Source: Mesorhizobium mediterraneum (GTDB lineage Bacteria; Pseudomonadota; Alphaproteobacteria; Rhizobiales; Rhizobiaceae). Taken from it: a stretch of 64,000 bases of DNA. The translations under genes and the position numbers were made by a program. The stretch is from contig NZ_NPKI01000041.1 in NCBI RefSeq assembly GCF_002284565.1, positions 62,001 through 126,000 on the forward strand, given 5' to 3'. Shown piece by piece: positions 53,901 through 62,553 of the stretch (positions are counted from its first letter, which is position 1; each line of letters opens with the position of its first letter). The notes under the pieces are model-generated. The model had not been told where the DNA came from. It ran no database searches and saw nothing but the letters and a program-made list of their open reading frames with translations.

Positions 53901-54305
53901 CTAACATAGCAGCGCCCGTTGTGCGTGCCATTGCGCCGGTACCGGTTGAAGTAGATCAGCGGTGGTCATCGTGGCTGGTTGGTGCCCGTCGAGGACCGTC
54001 TCGACGATTGCCGGAGAAAGCAGCGTCAGTTGCAAGAGACGATTGACATATGAGGCGCTAATTTTCTCTACCTTGGCGATATCCTCCGCGCTCGCGTAGG
54101 CGCCCTGCTTCAGCATCTGCTGCCAGCGATAGGCGCGTGCGATCGCCTTGACGAGTGTATTGTCGACGCGTGGCCGAGCAGAGGCCCAACGCTCCTGGCC
54201 GACCGGCGCGACGATCAGCTTGCGCCCTCCCCGCTTGCGAAGCGTCAGCGGAACTTGGACGGTGATGATGTTGGTGTCGCTGCCGGTGTCGCTGTTGGTT
54301 ATCAT
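53901..54305 (-). CDS. HTH protein associated with the recombinase
   Basis: The 134-residue protein has a basic middle and a helix-turn-helix-like segment (AEDIAKVEKISASYVNRLLQL) similar to the ParB/KorB type. Its start overlaps the recombinase stop by four bases. Small proteins of this kind regularly follow serine recombinase genes in alphaproteobacterial islands; the function is unknown. The 146-base gap to the ATPase gene at 53754 holds nothing recognisable. Confidence 0.75.
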   Translation of the reverse strand: MITNSDTGSDTNIITVQVPLTLRKRGGRKLIVAPVGQERWASARPRVDNTLVKAIARAYRWQQMLKQGAYASAEDIAKVEKISASYVNRLLQLTLLSPAIVETVLDGHQPATMTTADLLQPVPAQWHAQRALLC

Positions 54306-55627
54306 GTTGCGCTCGGGACATTTTGACGTTGAGCGAGATCGGCCGCAAGACCGACCAATCCCTCGGTGCGCAGGCGGATGGAAAGGCTGTCCATTGTCAC
54401 GTCCACGCGTTCGACCAGCAACCGGACGATGCGTGCCTGCTCGGCGGGGAAGAGTTCATTCCAGAGCGGATCGAGTCCGAGCAGCGCCGCCCTCACCTCG
54501 TCTTCACTGATCTCGGCATCGTGTTCGCGCCCTGCTTTCCAGGTGGCGATGATGATCTCGGGAGCACGGAGGAGGACGCGCAACTGATCAATGACGGCTG
54601 CCTCGACCTCGGCCGCTGGCAGGCGCCCAACTGGGCATGCGCCAGTACCGTGCTTTAGCACCGATTGGCTAACATAGTAGCGGTAGAGCTTGCCTGCCTT
54701 GCGCGTATGGGTTGGCGACATCGCACATCCCGTCGGCCCAAATAGAAGACCCTTCAGCAGCGCCGGTGTCTGCGCGCGAGTGTTGGCTGCGCGTTTCCTC
54801 GATCCATCTGACAGGATAGCCTGCACCTTGGCCCAGAGGCCGCGGCTGATGATGGCCTGGTGTTCACCAGCATAGGAGGCACCCTTGTGCACGGCTTCGC
54901 CGACATAGACAGGGTTGTTGAGCAGCTTGTAGATTACGCCCTTGTCCAATGGACGGCCGCGACGGGTTAAAATCCCTTCGGCCGTCAAAATCCTGGAAAG
55001 GGTTGTTGCCGAGCCGGTCGAGATAAACCGCTCGAACACCATGCGGACATTTGCCGCCTCAGCCTCGTTGATGACCAGCTTGCGGTCCTTGATGTCGTAG
55101 CCGAGCGGCGCCCAGCCGCCCATCCACATGCCACGCTTTCGCGATGCGGCGAACTTGTCACGAATGCGCTCGCCAATCACCTCGCGTTCGAACTGCGCGA
55201 AGGAGAGGAGGATGTTGAGCGTCAACCTACCCATTGAGGTGGTGGTGTTAAAGCTCTGGGTCACCGAGACGAAGGTGACGTCGTTGGCATCAAAGGCTTC
55301 GACCAGCCGCGAGAAGTCCATGAGCGAGCGTGACAGGCGGTCGATCTTATAGACCACGACCACGTCGACCAGGCCCACGTCCATGTCGGTCAGCAGGCGC
55401 TTCAAGGCAGGGCGTTCCAGCGTCGCACCAGAGATCCCGCCATCATCGTAGTGATCGGGCACCAGAACCCAACCAAGGGCCTTCTGGCTGGCCACAAAGG
55501 CCTCACAGGCCTCGCGCTGCGCATCGAGCGAGTTGAACTCCATGTCGAGCCCCTCCTCGCTGGACTTGCGGGTGTAGACCGCGCAGCGCAGCTTGCGGAC
55601 GATGGTCTTCGGGCCCGCCATGTTCAT
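54302..55627 (-). CDS. Large serine recombinase
   Basis: The start at 55627 overlaps the DUF2924 stop (ATGA) and gives 441 residues. The resolvase domain has the catalytic serine in AVYTRKSSEEG, the YDDGGISGATLERPAL segment and VVVVYKIDRLSRSL. A recombinase domain (GYDIKDRKLVINEAEAANV, RGRPLDKGVIYKLLNNPVYVG) and a zinc-ribbon-like region follow. The latter has only part of the usual cysteines (GPTGCAMSPTHTR, GTGACPVGRL). Such enzymes integrate or excise mobile DNA. No att sites could be assigned. Confidence 0.92.
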   Translation of the reverse strand: MNMAGPKTIVRKLRCAVYTRKSSEEGLDMEFNSLDAQREACEAFVASQKALGWVLVPDHYDDGGISGATLERPALKRLLTDMDVGLVDVVVVYKIDRLSRSLMDFSRLVEAFDANDVTFVSVTQSFNTTTSMGRLTLNILLSFAQFEREVIGERIRDKFAASRKRGMWMGGWAPLGYDIKDRKLVINEAEAANVRMVFERFISTGSATTLSRILTAEGILTRRGRPLDKGVIYKLLNNPVYVGEAVHKGASYAGEHQAIISRGLWAKVQAILSDGSRKRAANTRAQTPALLKGLLFGPTGCAMSPTHTRKAGKLYRYYVSQSVLKHGTGACPVGRLPAAEVEAAVIDQLRVLLRAPEIIIATWKAGREHDAEISEDEVRAALLGLDPLWNELFPAEQARIVRLLVERVDVTMDSLSIRLRTEGLVGLAADLAQRQNVPSAT

Positions 55628-55902
55628 GACCGGCCCCTCGCCTTGCTGCAATGGTTCTTCAGGCCGAAAAACAGCCAGCCGTTCCAGCGCGTGCCGGTGA
55701 TCGCGCGCGCGACTGAGGACAGCGACTGGTAAGGCCTGCCTTGCCATTCGTAGCCATCAGCAAGGACCGTCACGGTCTGCTCTACGCCCTGCCATTCACG
55801 CAGCAGTTGGGTGCCGGCAATTGGACGATCCTCACCGCGGCGGCGTCGCACCGCTACTTCGCCAGGCCGAGGCAGACGCCGCACTGGTTCTGTTTCGAGC
55901 AC
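55624..55902 (-). pseudogene. DUF2924 family protein, N-terminally truncated
   Basis: The last 65 residues match the DUF2924 pattern: GTQLLREWQGVEQTVTVLADGYEWQGRPYQSLSSVARAITGTRWNGWLFFGL. Family members are about 150-170 residues, but here only 92 remain and the N-terminal helical part is missing. The sequence upstream is the end of an unrelated ferritin-like gene. The stop overlaps the recombinase start by four bases. DUF2924-recombinase pairs are a recurring module of alphaproteobacterial islands; this copy looks cut at its left side. Confidence 0.72.
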
Positions 55903-55958
55903 CGCGCCGAAGGGGAGCGGTTTCTGTAGGCAGCAATCAATCAGAATGTCCGCCTACG

Positions 55959-56468
55959 TCACCGTTTCGCGGCATCGGAATCCCGCTCCTCGCGTCTGAG
56001 GAATTCACTGGTGACGGTGCCGAGTTTGCTTTCCAGCCATTCAGCCATCGCCTCTTCCTCGCGCAGGTTTGCCTTGCACGCGCTTTGGGTCTCGGAATCG
56101 CCGACCTCGCCGGCTGCGGCGATGAGCATTTTGTAGCTTGCGATCTCCATATGCTCGAATGTGTAGCTGGCCAGCGATCCTTTCATCACCTCGTCGCCTG
56201 CGAACAGGCCGCTGATGCTCTGTCCCATGGCGATTAGCTTACCGCCGGCGTCTTTAAGCGTTGATGATCCTTCCCCCATGCGATCGAGGCATTGTTCGAG
56301 ACGTTTTGCCTGTTGCCTCGTTTCTTCGAGGTGCAGCGTCATCCGGTCGCGTAGCTCGGGATAGTTTTCGAGACGCTCGATTTGGCCGCTCAACATCGTC
56401 TCGGCCTGTTCTTCCATGGCGTGAGCGTCGCGAAGCCACTGCGTCAGACGTTCCTTGGAGTCGGTCAT
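55959..56468 (-). CDS. Ferritin-like DUF892 (YciE/YciF) family protein
   Basis: The 169-residue protein is a four-helix ferritin-like protein: RLTQWLRDAHAMEEQAETMLSG, HLEETRQQAKRLEQCLDRMG, FEHMEIASYKMLIAAAGEVGD and REEEAMAEWLESKLGTVT, with Glu/His ligands at the expected places. YciE/F-type proteins are stress-induced and may bind iron. An exact EcfG-type promoter lies 40-64 bases upstream, which fits. A GGAG ribosome site precedes the ATG. Confidence 0.92.
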   Translation of the reverse strand: MTDSKERLTQWLRDAHAMEEQAETMLSGQIERLENYPELRDRMTLHLEETRQQAKRLEQCLDRMGEGSSTLKDAGGKLIAMGQSISGLFAGDEVMKGSLASYTFEHMEIASYKMLIAAAGEVGDSETQSACKANLREEEAMAEWLESKLGTVTSEFLRREERDSDAAKR

Positions 56469-56507
56469 GTCTGTCTCCGTTGGTCAGCATAATTTTACTG
56501 CCATCGC

Positions 56508-56532
56508 AACGCCGCCACAGACCGTTAGTTCC
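56508..56532 (-). promoter_or_regulatory. EcfG-type promoter for the ferritin-like gene
   Basis: On the minus strand GGAAC (56532-56528), a 16-base spacer and CGTT (56511-56508) match the EcfG consensus exactly. It lies 40 bases before the DUF892 start. It is the second exact match in the window, again before a stress-type gene. Confidence 0.75.
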
Positions 56533-57013
56533 GATCGCTCGATAGCTTGGTCCCCAACCGGGAACAAACACTCAACGACCGGCGTTTCTTGCACGAGGAC
56601 CGGACTGCCGCTCTCCTCGGTCTGGGTGTGAAAGCCCGCTTTCTTTTGCACGTGCAGCGGGGGGCTCGAAGGCTTTCAAATGCCGCGCCCGCGTTTCAAT
56701 CGCACCTGCCTCAGCCCTCACGATCTGGCTGTTTGTGAACGCGTCTTTGATCAGGTTTGCGCAGATGAATAAATCGACCATTTTAGCCGGGATGTGGAAG
56801 TCTTAGCTGTGACGATTGTCGCGGTTTTCCGAAACATTAGTAACCGATGAGTGCAATTTGCTGGAGGCAGTCCGGTTGGGTTCGTGACGCGGCATTGGCC
56901 AAACATCGATAATGAAGGCCAACCAAGCGGCTGGCTTGTTTGCGACGACGGCTCGATGGAGTCGGCGGACTTCATCCACTTTGATGACGCTACGCTTTGA
57001 AAGCCAGGGCGTC
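56533..57013. other. 480-base region without a supported gene
   Basis: Short frames on both strands here have no family character, no convincing ribosome site and mixed codon use. I see nothing beyond the flanking promoter. It may be eroded DNA between two stress-type genes. Confidence 0.45.
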
Positions 57014-57190
57014 TCACCTCTTCTTGGTGGCTGCCGATGCGTTCTGCCCAGCCTTCCCACTTGCTTTGGCATCCTTGGAATGCGCCGCCAAAGCGGGCCC
57101 GGCGCCGGTGTCTTTCTGCATGTTTCCGCTGCTCGATTTCGCAGGGTTTGCTGTTTTGAAACTCTTGAGCAGTTTGCTGAAGAAACCCAT
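57014..57190 (-). CDS. Small lysine-rich hypothetical protein
   Basis: A strong GGAGG six bases before the ATG at 57190 opens a 58-residue protein beginning MGFFSKLLKSFKTANPAKSS. It has an amphipathic N-terminus and a Lys/Ala/Ser-rich, probably disordered tail ending ASAATKKR. I recognise no family. The excellent ribosome site and a near-consensus EcfG promoter upstream make it likely to be real and perhaps stress-related. Confidence 0.6.
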   Translation of the reverse strand: MGFFSKLLKSFKTANPAKSSSGNMQKDTGAGPALAAHSKDAKASGKAGQNASAATKKR

Positions 57191-57221
57191 GGTCGCCTCC
57201 ATTAAAGCACCGGTAGGCAGA

Positions 57222-57246
57222 AATGCCCCGCTACCTCCTTGGTTCC
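57222..57246 (-). promoter_or_regulatory. Near-consensus EcfG-type promoter
   Basis: On the minus strand GGAAC (57246-57242), 16 bases and CATT (57225-57222) differ from GGAAC-N16-CGTT at one position. It lies 32 bases before the small lysine-rich gene. The rest of the gap up to 57482 contains only a CCCCGCT/AGCGGGG hairpin at 57450-57474. Confidence 0.45.
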
Positions 57247-57482
57247 GCGGAATCTGATACTGTCGCATTCGACTTGGCCGAATTGCTGTTGATGCCCAGT
57301 GCAGCTTCTCAGAGGGACCATCGACACTGCGCAGAGCAAGGCAGAGTCTCACCAGCGAAGGGACTAGCGAAGGCTGGATGGCGCAGCGCCTTTGCACTGG
57401 GCGCGATTTCGCGCAACGCTCAAAGCGGGCTATGAAGAGAGTGAGAATTCCCCGCTACCTTTCGGGCAGCGGGGTTCCTCGA

Positions 57483-57773
57483 TCAGAGGCGGTTGAGGTC
57501 ACGAGCCCGATCCCGCTCGATCTCGTCGGGAGTATAGTCTTCCGCCTCGGCGTCAAATCCTGTCCAACCGCCGGCCTCGTAGTCTCTGCGATGTTCGGCT
57601 AAGTCGACCGATCTGGATTGATTGAGGATCGCTCGGCACGCGGCAGCAACCCGATTACAAAGATGATTATCTGAAGTGGGCTGGTCGTCCCTGTTAGGCG
57701 ACTCGTGAAAGGACTTGCTGATCCAGGTCGCACCTAGCCAGTCCGAAACGCCAGCGATGGTTCGTTGCCTCAC
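57483..57773 (-). CDS. Possible small acidic protein or gene remnant
   Basis: A 96-codon frame overlaps the end of the GH43-like gene by 80 bases. Its last 40 residues (from DLAEHRRDYEAGGWTGFDAE, ending RARDLNRL) have acidic, coding-like composition and rhizobial codon use, while the first half looks like chance reading. No start lies between the two parts. It may be the 3' end of an eroded gene. Confidence 0.3.
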   Translation of the reverse strand: MRQRTIAGVSDWLGATWISKSFHESPNRDDQPTSDNHLCNRVAAACRAILNQSRSVDLAEHRRDYEAGGWTGFDAEAEDYTPDEIERDRARDLNRL

Positions 57774-58617
57774 GTCTGCTCTGGTAGAACAAAGTCAGTT
57801 TCCCGCCCTCGATCATCACCGTCGAATGGCCGTTCTCCCCAGGCTCACCAGGATCAAGCACAGGGCCGACCGACACGTAGGGACCCTGGACGTCGTCGGC
57901 GATGGCGAAGAATACGCGCTGACGACTTCCGCGCGGAACGTCGGGAAGGAAGCAGGTGGCGTTGAGAAGCACGCGACCGTCGGGCAATTCGACCAGTTGG
58001 GCGCCCTCGATCCCCCATTCGTAGTCCGGATGCTCGCGCGCATTGTGATGGGGAACGTCGAGATGGTCCAATATCTTGCCGAGACGTTTCCATGGCCCGA
58101 ACCAGGAATCGGATTGGCTGCGCGCCAGATAGACGTCAGGCTGCGGCACCCTGGTGAATTTAGGCATGCCTGAATAGACGATGTAGCGCTTCCCGCCGAT
58201 AATCGCCGGATGGGGATCGTAGATACCGTCCTCATCGGTGTCCGGCAGGGACAATATCGCCGGATTCAGCACCACCCAGTTGAAGCCATCATTGGAAACC
58301 GCATGCTCGCAACGTCCCCCCGACTTCATGAATTCGGTCTGGATAAACATATGGAAGACGCCGCATTCATGAATGACGCCGGGCGCCGCTATGCCCGATC
58401 CAGTTACCGCCAAGTCGAGCGCCTCATGCTCGGTCCACGGCCCATAAAGGTCCGGAGCCGTGGCATGTAGTATATTCCAGCTCTCGGTCGTGACAGTGCC
58501 GCTGGAACCGAAGACGTGCCAAAGCGCGCCGTCGAACACCGGACAGGGATCCTTCAGATCATCCACGGACTGCGGGTGAAACAACGGAAAGACGTTGGTT
58601 TCAAAGTTGAACTTCAT
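57694..58617 (-). CDS. GH43-like five-bladed beta-propeller protein
   Basis: The chosen start at 58617 gives 307 residues beginning MKFNFETNVFPLFHPQSVDD; in-frame starts up to 58683 would add up to 22. Repeated blade-like segments carry acidic residues where GH43/GH62 enzymes have them: DPCPVFDGALWHVFGSSG, DPHPAIIGGKRYIVYSG and WGIEGAQLVEL. Such enzymes cut arabinose, xylose or galactose side chains. There is no signal peptide. Its place next to the glycosyltransferase/glf locus suggests a role in handling a polysaccharide. Confidence 0.75.
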   Translation of the reverse strand: MKFNFETNVFPLFHPQSVDDLKDPCPVFDGALWHVFGSSGTVTTESWNILHATAPDLYGPWTEHEALDLAVTGSGIAAPGVIHECGVFHMFIQTEFMKSGGRCEHAVSNDGFNWVVLNPAILSLPDTDEDGIYDPHPAIIGGKRYIVYSGMPKFTRVPQPDVYLARSQSDSWFGPWKRLGKILDHLDVPHHNAREHPDYEWGIEGAQLVELPDGRVLLNATCFLPDVPRGSRQRVFFAIADDVQGPYVSVGPVLDPGEPGENGHSTVMIEGGKLTLFYQSRREATNHRWRFGLARCDLDQQVLSRVA

Positions 58618-58980
58618 TCCTTGCGGCTCTCTCACGGTGGCTGCCTGCATCGACCCATGCGTCGGGCCATCTGTGGCGACCAAAACGAATCATGCGCGGC
58701 TCATTAACTCTTATACCTGCGCTCATGAATGGTGGTTGAACGATTGAGCGGATTTCAGCCGTTCTGTGGCAATGCGCCACATTTGGCGAGATCTGAAGCT
58801 GCAAGGGCCTCCGCCTTGGCCGAGGCGACATGTTCTTCAGGTGTTGGTAGCAGCGCCGCTTCTCTTCGAACAATTACGCAAGTGGCCGGCTCGGCGGCTA
58901 CAGCCAGTCAAAATCCGTGGAACAACTTACTCAAATGAAAGTTAGATGTGCGGATGAAGGCTTCATCAGGAGCGTGCTTC

Positions 58981-58998
58981 GATTAACATATGTTAATC
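58981..58998. promoter_or_regulatory. Perfect 18-base palindrome upstream of the polysaccharide genes
   Basis: GATTAACATATGTTAATC is fully self-complementary and lies 37 bases before the glycosyltransferase start, in an AT-rich stretch. A TATAAC box follows at 59014-59019. An operator for a dimeric regulator is likely; the regulator is unknown. The remainder of the 350-base gap (58684-59035) shows no gene. Confidence 0.6.
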
Positions 58999-59035
58999 TG
59001 GAGAATTACAGGCTATAACTAAAGAGGCTTGTTAC

Positions 59036-60208
59036 ATGAAAATAGCGGGTGGCAAAAAAAATAAATCAATTACCCCCATAAAATCGTCTATTATACTTTG
59101 CTTTTCTCACCTCAGGTGGGATTTCGTACACCAACGCCCGCAGCATATTCTGACGCGCGCCTCAAAACAGCAGCAGCTAATTTACTTTGAGGAGCCGATC
59201 TACGAGGAAATACGCTATCCTTCGATGCGGGTGAACGCTCGATCTGCAATGATCACAATCGTAACCCCGGTTCTTCCGGCCGGCATTTCCGCAACAAAGG
59301 CGGACGCTATCCAGCGCAGATTCGTCGACCAGATCGTCAACTCAACTCCGCATGACCGGCTGACTATATGGTACTACACGCCCATGGCGCTGCGTTTCAG
59401 TGACCATATAGCCTGCGATGTATGCGTCTACGACTGCATGGATGAACTCTCCGCCTTCAAGAACGCGCCGGCAGAGTTGCAGCAGATGGAAAAAGCGCTG
59501 TTCCAGCGCGCTGATGTCGTGTTCACGGGCGGGCAGAGTCTGTACGAGGCCAAACGAAGCCTCCACAAGTCGATTTTTCCCTTCCCCAGCAGCATAGACG
59601 TTGCGCATTTCCACAAGGCAAGAGAGCCCGGCGATGACCCTATAGACCAGGCAGACATACCTCACCCGAGAGTAGGCTTCTTCGGCGTGATCGACGAACG
59701 GCTCGACGTTGAAATGATCGCACAGGCGGCTGCGGCAATGCCCGAAGTGCATTTCGTCATGCTCGGCCCGGTGGTCAAGATCGACCCGCTAAGCCTGCCG
59801 CGCGCAAGTAACTTGCATTGGCTGGGTGCCAAACCCTACGCCGACCTGCCTGGCTATCTCAGGCACTGGAGCGCCGGCTGGATGCCCTTCGCGCTCAATG
59901 AGGCGACACGCTATATCAGCCCGACCAAAACTCCTGAGTTCCTGGCCGCCGGACTGCCGGTGGTCTCCACGGCGATTGTGGACGTCGTGCGCACCTATGG
60001 TGCCGAAGGCCTGGTCGACATTGTTGACGCCGAAGACATCGAAACCAAGCTTCGGTCCCTTCTGTCACGTCCCCGGAATTTCCTGTTGAAGGAAGTCGAT
60101 GCCTACCTCGCTAACATGTCCTGGGAACGAACGTGGGACGCAATGGCTGCCCATATTCAGCGCGCCTATGCAATGAAAAGCATTGTGCCTTTGCGCCGGG
60201 GAGCCTGA
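59036..60208 (+). CDS. Glycosyltransferase (GT-B type)
   Basis: The 390-residue protein begins with a lysine-rich stretch, then SIILCFSHLRWDFVHQRPQHIL, a pattern seen in glycosyltransferases paired with glf. The C-terminal half has GT-B features: RVGFFGVIDERLDVEMI, PYADLPGYLRHW and SPTKTPEFLAAGLPVVST. The ATG lies eight bases after AAAGAGG. glf starts two bases after its stop, so it probably transfers galactofuranose or a related sugar during surface polysaccharide synthesis. The first 100 bases are AT-rich compared with the rest. Confidence 0.85.
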   Translation: MKIAGGKKNKSITPIKSSIILCFSHLRWDFVHQRPQHILTRASKQQQLIYFEEPIYEEIRYPSMRVNARSAMITIVTPVLPAGISATKADAIQRRFVDQIVNSTPHDRLTIWYYTPMALRFSDHIACDVCVYDCMDELSAFKNAPAELQQMEKALFQRADVVFTGGQSLYEAKRSLHKSIFPFPSSIDVAHFHKAREPGDDPIDQADIPHPRVGFFGVIDERLDVEMIAQAAAAMPEVHFVMLGPVVKIDPLSLPRASNLHWLGAKPYADLPGYLRHWSAGWMPFALNEATRYISPTKTPEFLAAGLPVVSTAIVDVVRTYGAEGLVDIVDAEDIETKLRSLLSRPRNFLLKEVDAYLANMSWERTWDAMAAHIQRAYAMKSIVPLRRGA

Positions 60209-60210
60209 CC

Positions 60211-61380
60211 ATGTTCGATTGGTTGATTGTCGGCGCCGGCTTCGCTGGCAGCGTGCTCGCCGAACGCATCGCATCGCAACGGCAGGAAAGCGTCCTGCTC
60301 ATCGACCGGCGAAATCACATCGGCGGCAACGCTTATGACTGTTACGATGAAGCGGGGATTCTGGTCCACCGCTATGGGCCGCATATATTCCACACCAACG
60401 CCCGATCGATCATCGACCACCTCTCGCAGTTCACCGAATGGAGGCCTTACGAACATCGCGTACTGTCTTCGGTCGACGGAAAACTGCTGCCGATACCGAT
60501 CAACCTCGACACGATCAATCGCCTGTACGGTCTTGAATTGACGCCCGAGCAGTTGGAGGAGTTCTTCGCATCCCGGCGAGAAACGGTCGAGGAGGTCCGG
60601 ACCGCCGAAGACGTGGTTGTGAGCACCGTTGGCAGGGAACTCTACGAAAAATTCTTTCGCGGCTACACAAGGAAGCAGTGGGGCGTCGATCCGGCCCAAC
60701 TAAGCAAGTCCGTGACTGCGCGGGTTCCTACCCGAACCAACCGCGATGATCGCTACTTTGGCGACACTTTCCAGAATATGCCGGCTGGCGGGTATACTCG
60801 CATGTTCCAGCGCATGCTGGACAACCCGAGGATCAAGATCATGCTGCAGACCGACTATCGCGAAATTCGCGACACGATCCCCTTTCAGCGGCTGATCTAC
60901 ACCGGGCCGATTGATGAATATTTCGATTGGAGCCTTGGTCGTCTGCCTTATCGGTCACTGCGGTTCGAGCACGTGACGCTTGATTGCGAGCAGTTTCAGC
61001 CGGTCGCCGTTGTCAATTATCCGCAGACGGAAAACTATACCCGCATTACCGAGTACAAGCATCTGACCGGTCAGCAGAGCCCGAAGACCAGCCTGACTTA
61101 CGAATATCCAACCGATATCGGCGATCCCTATTACCCGGTGCCGCGGGCGGAAAACGAGGCGCTGTACAAACGCTATGAAGCACTGGCAGCGGCGTGCCCG
61201 GACGTGTGGTTCGTCGGGCGCCTGGCCACGTACCGCTACTACAATATGGATCAGGTTGTCGGTCAGGCTTTGGCGACGTTTGCGCGCATTCAACAGAGCC
61301 TGCCGGCAAACGGCACCGTGCAGATGCTTACGCAGCGGACGACGCTCGGCCAACATTCGGAGCAGTTCCCCACCTACTGA
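60211..61380 (+). CDS. glf: UDP-galactopyranose mutase
   Basis: The start at 60211 gives 389 residues beginning MFDWLIVGAGFAGSVLAERI, with the FAD-binding GAGFAGS motif. Further family segments are RRNHIGGNAYDCYD, HRYGPHIFHTN, FFRGYTRKQWGVDP, RLIYTGPIDEYFDW and the C-terminal RLATYRYYNMDQVVGQAL. The enzyme converts UDP-galactopyranose to UDP-galactofuranose, the donor for galactofuranose-containing glycans. All key segments are intact. Confidence 0.96.
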   Translation: MFDWLIVGAGFAGSVLAERIASQRQESVLLIDRRNHIGGNAYDCYDEAGILVHRYGPHIFHTNARSIIDHLSQFTEWRPYEHRVLSSVDGKLLPIPINLDTINRLYGLELTPEQLEEFFASRRETVEEVRTAEDVVVSTVGRELYEKFFRGYTRKQWGVDPAQLSKSVTARVPTRTNRDDRYFGDTFQNMPAGGYTRMFQRMLDNPRIKIMLQTDYREIRDTIPFQRLIYTGPIDEYFDWSLGRLPYRSLRFEHVTLDCEQFQPVAVVNYPQTENYTRITEYKHLTGQQSPKTSLTYEYPTDIGDPYYPVPRAENEALYKRYEALAAACPDVWFVGRLATYRYYNMDQVVGQALATFARIQQSLPANGTVQMLTQRTTLGQHSEQFPTY

Positions 61381-61404
61381 CGTGGCCCGCTCCTTCTTCG
61401 ACCG

Positions 61405-62553
61405 CTACGAAACACCTGCCGCGAACAATCTGCGCTGGCGATCCAATTCATCGGCAACCGGCTGGCGAAGACTGCGCGAACCGTCGGCATGAATCGTGGA
61501 GAACAAGCCGACTTCCGCGTGGCGCGAATTGTCCCAGCCGGGATACGCGGTCACCGGGTACAGACATATACCCTGAACCGGGGCATCACGGCTCATTGCG
61601 TCACGGACCTCATCGCAAACATAATGGAGCCATGCCGGCCGGCCTGATCCTTCAGCGCCTGTCTCGGCGATGAACATGGGCTTTCTGTAGCGCTCTGCGA
61701 CTTCAACCAACATGTCGGAAAGCGCCCGATATTCGTGGTGGCCCATCGGTATCGTTGGCCCGTGAAAGTACCATTGATTGTGCGGATAAAAGTTAAGTCC
61801 GATGACGTCGACACAGTCGTCGCTGCCGCCCAATTCGGGCTCGGCACGTCCCGTCAGCATGTCATAGGCTTCAAACTGGCCCTGACGAACATTTTCCGCG
61901 CGCCGCTGCTCGGCACGACTACGGTCGCGGGGCGCCACATGGATTAGCGGTTCAGCCCATATGAACCGGCAATCAGGTTCGGCATCGCGCATCGCCTTGG
62001 CGCCGGCAACCGCTGCCCTCACAAGCTGTCGCTTGAACCATCCCCGCTTCTTCGGCCCCACGCGTGGGAAATAGCCGACCTCTATCGCCCATGCGAAAAA
62101 TGAGATCTCATTGATCGGGCACACCAGGGGAGCTACTCCCGTGACGGAGCGGTGGACCCGGACAGCTTCAGCGGCGAAGCGAACATAGGCCTCTATAAAA
62201 TCTGGGGCGCCTTGGTCTACGTGATCTGGTGAGCCATAGTGGAAGATATCCCAGACGACCTGCACCCCCGCCGCGTGGGCTGCTTCGATCATTGAGATCC
62301 AACCCGACCAGTCGAAGACTCCGGGCGCAGTTTCAATCAGGTGCCAGCGCAAGCCGTCGCGGATCGTATGAAGCCCAAGGGCAGCACAACTGCGATAGTC
62401 GGCGAGAGCGTGTTTATCGTGTGCGGTCGCGCGAATCAAATCAAGGCGCACTCCGTCGCCGCGCCGATGCGATGAACATTCGAAGCCAGCCATGAAGAAG
62501 CTGGCAAACGCGGACGGGCATTCGCCTGGCGGACGCGCCGGCTCGTTGCTCAT
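61405..62553 (-). CDS. Clan-A glycoside hydrolase (beta-glucosidase-like)
   Basis: The start at 62553 gives 382 residues beginning MSNEPARPPGECPSAF; a longer frame upstream is open but not family-like. The TIM-barrel pattern is visible: LGLHTIRDGLRWHLIE, VVWDIFHYGSPDHVD, the acid/base region VCPINEISFFAW, and the nucleophile region KPMFIAETGAEGSG. That spacing of two glutamates fits clan GH-A (GH1/GH5-like). There is no signal peptide. It converges with glf 24 bases away. The 213 bases between its start and 62766 hold no recognisable gene. Confidence 0.85.
   Translation of the reverse strand: MSNEPARPPGECPSAFASFFMAGFECSSHRRGDGVRLDLIRATAHDKHALADYRSCAALGLHTIRDGLRWHLIETAPGVFDWSGWISMIEAAHAAGVQVVWDIFHYGSPDHVDQGAPDFIEAYVRFAAEAVRVHRSVTGVAPLVCPINEISFFAWAIEVGYFPRVGPKKRGWFKRQLVRAAVAGAKAMRDAEPDCRFIWAEPLIHVAPRDRSRAEQRRAENVRQGQFEAYDMLTGRAEPELGGSDDCVDVIGLNFYPHNQWYFHGPTIPMGHHEYRALSDMLVEVAERYRKPMFIAETGAEGSGRPAWLHYVCDEVRDAMSRDAPVQGICLYPVTAYPGWDNSRHAEVGLFSTIHADGSRSLRQPVADELDRQRRLFAAGVS

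Noticed and set aside
58919..58943. EcfG promoter for the glycosyltransferase gene
   Set aside because: GGAAC-N16-AGTT has a mismatch in the -10 part and the gene shows no other stress link; the palindrome is the stronger signal.
58981..58998. CtrA binding site
   Set aside because: The CtrA pattern is TTAA-N7-TTAA; here the spacing is six, and full self-complementarity fits a generic dimer operator better.
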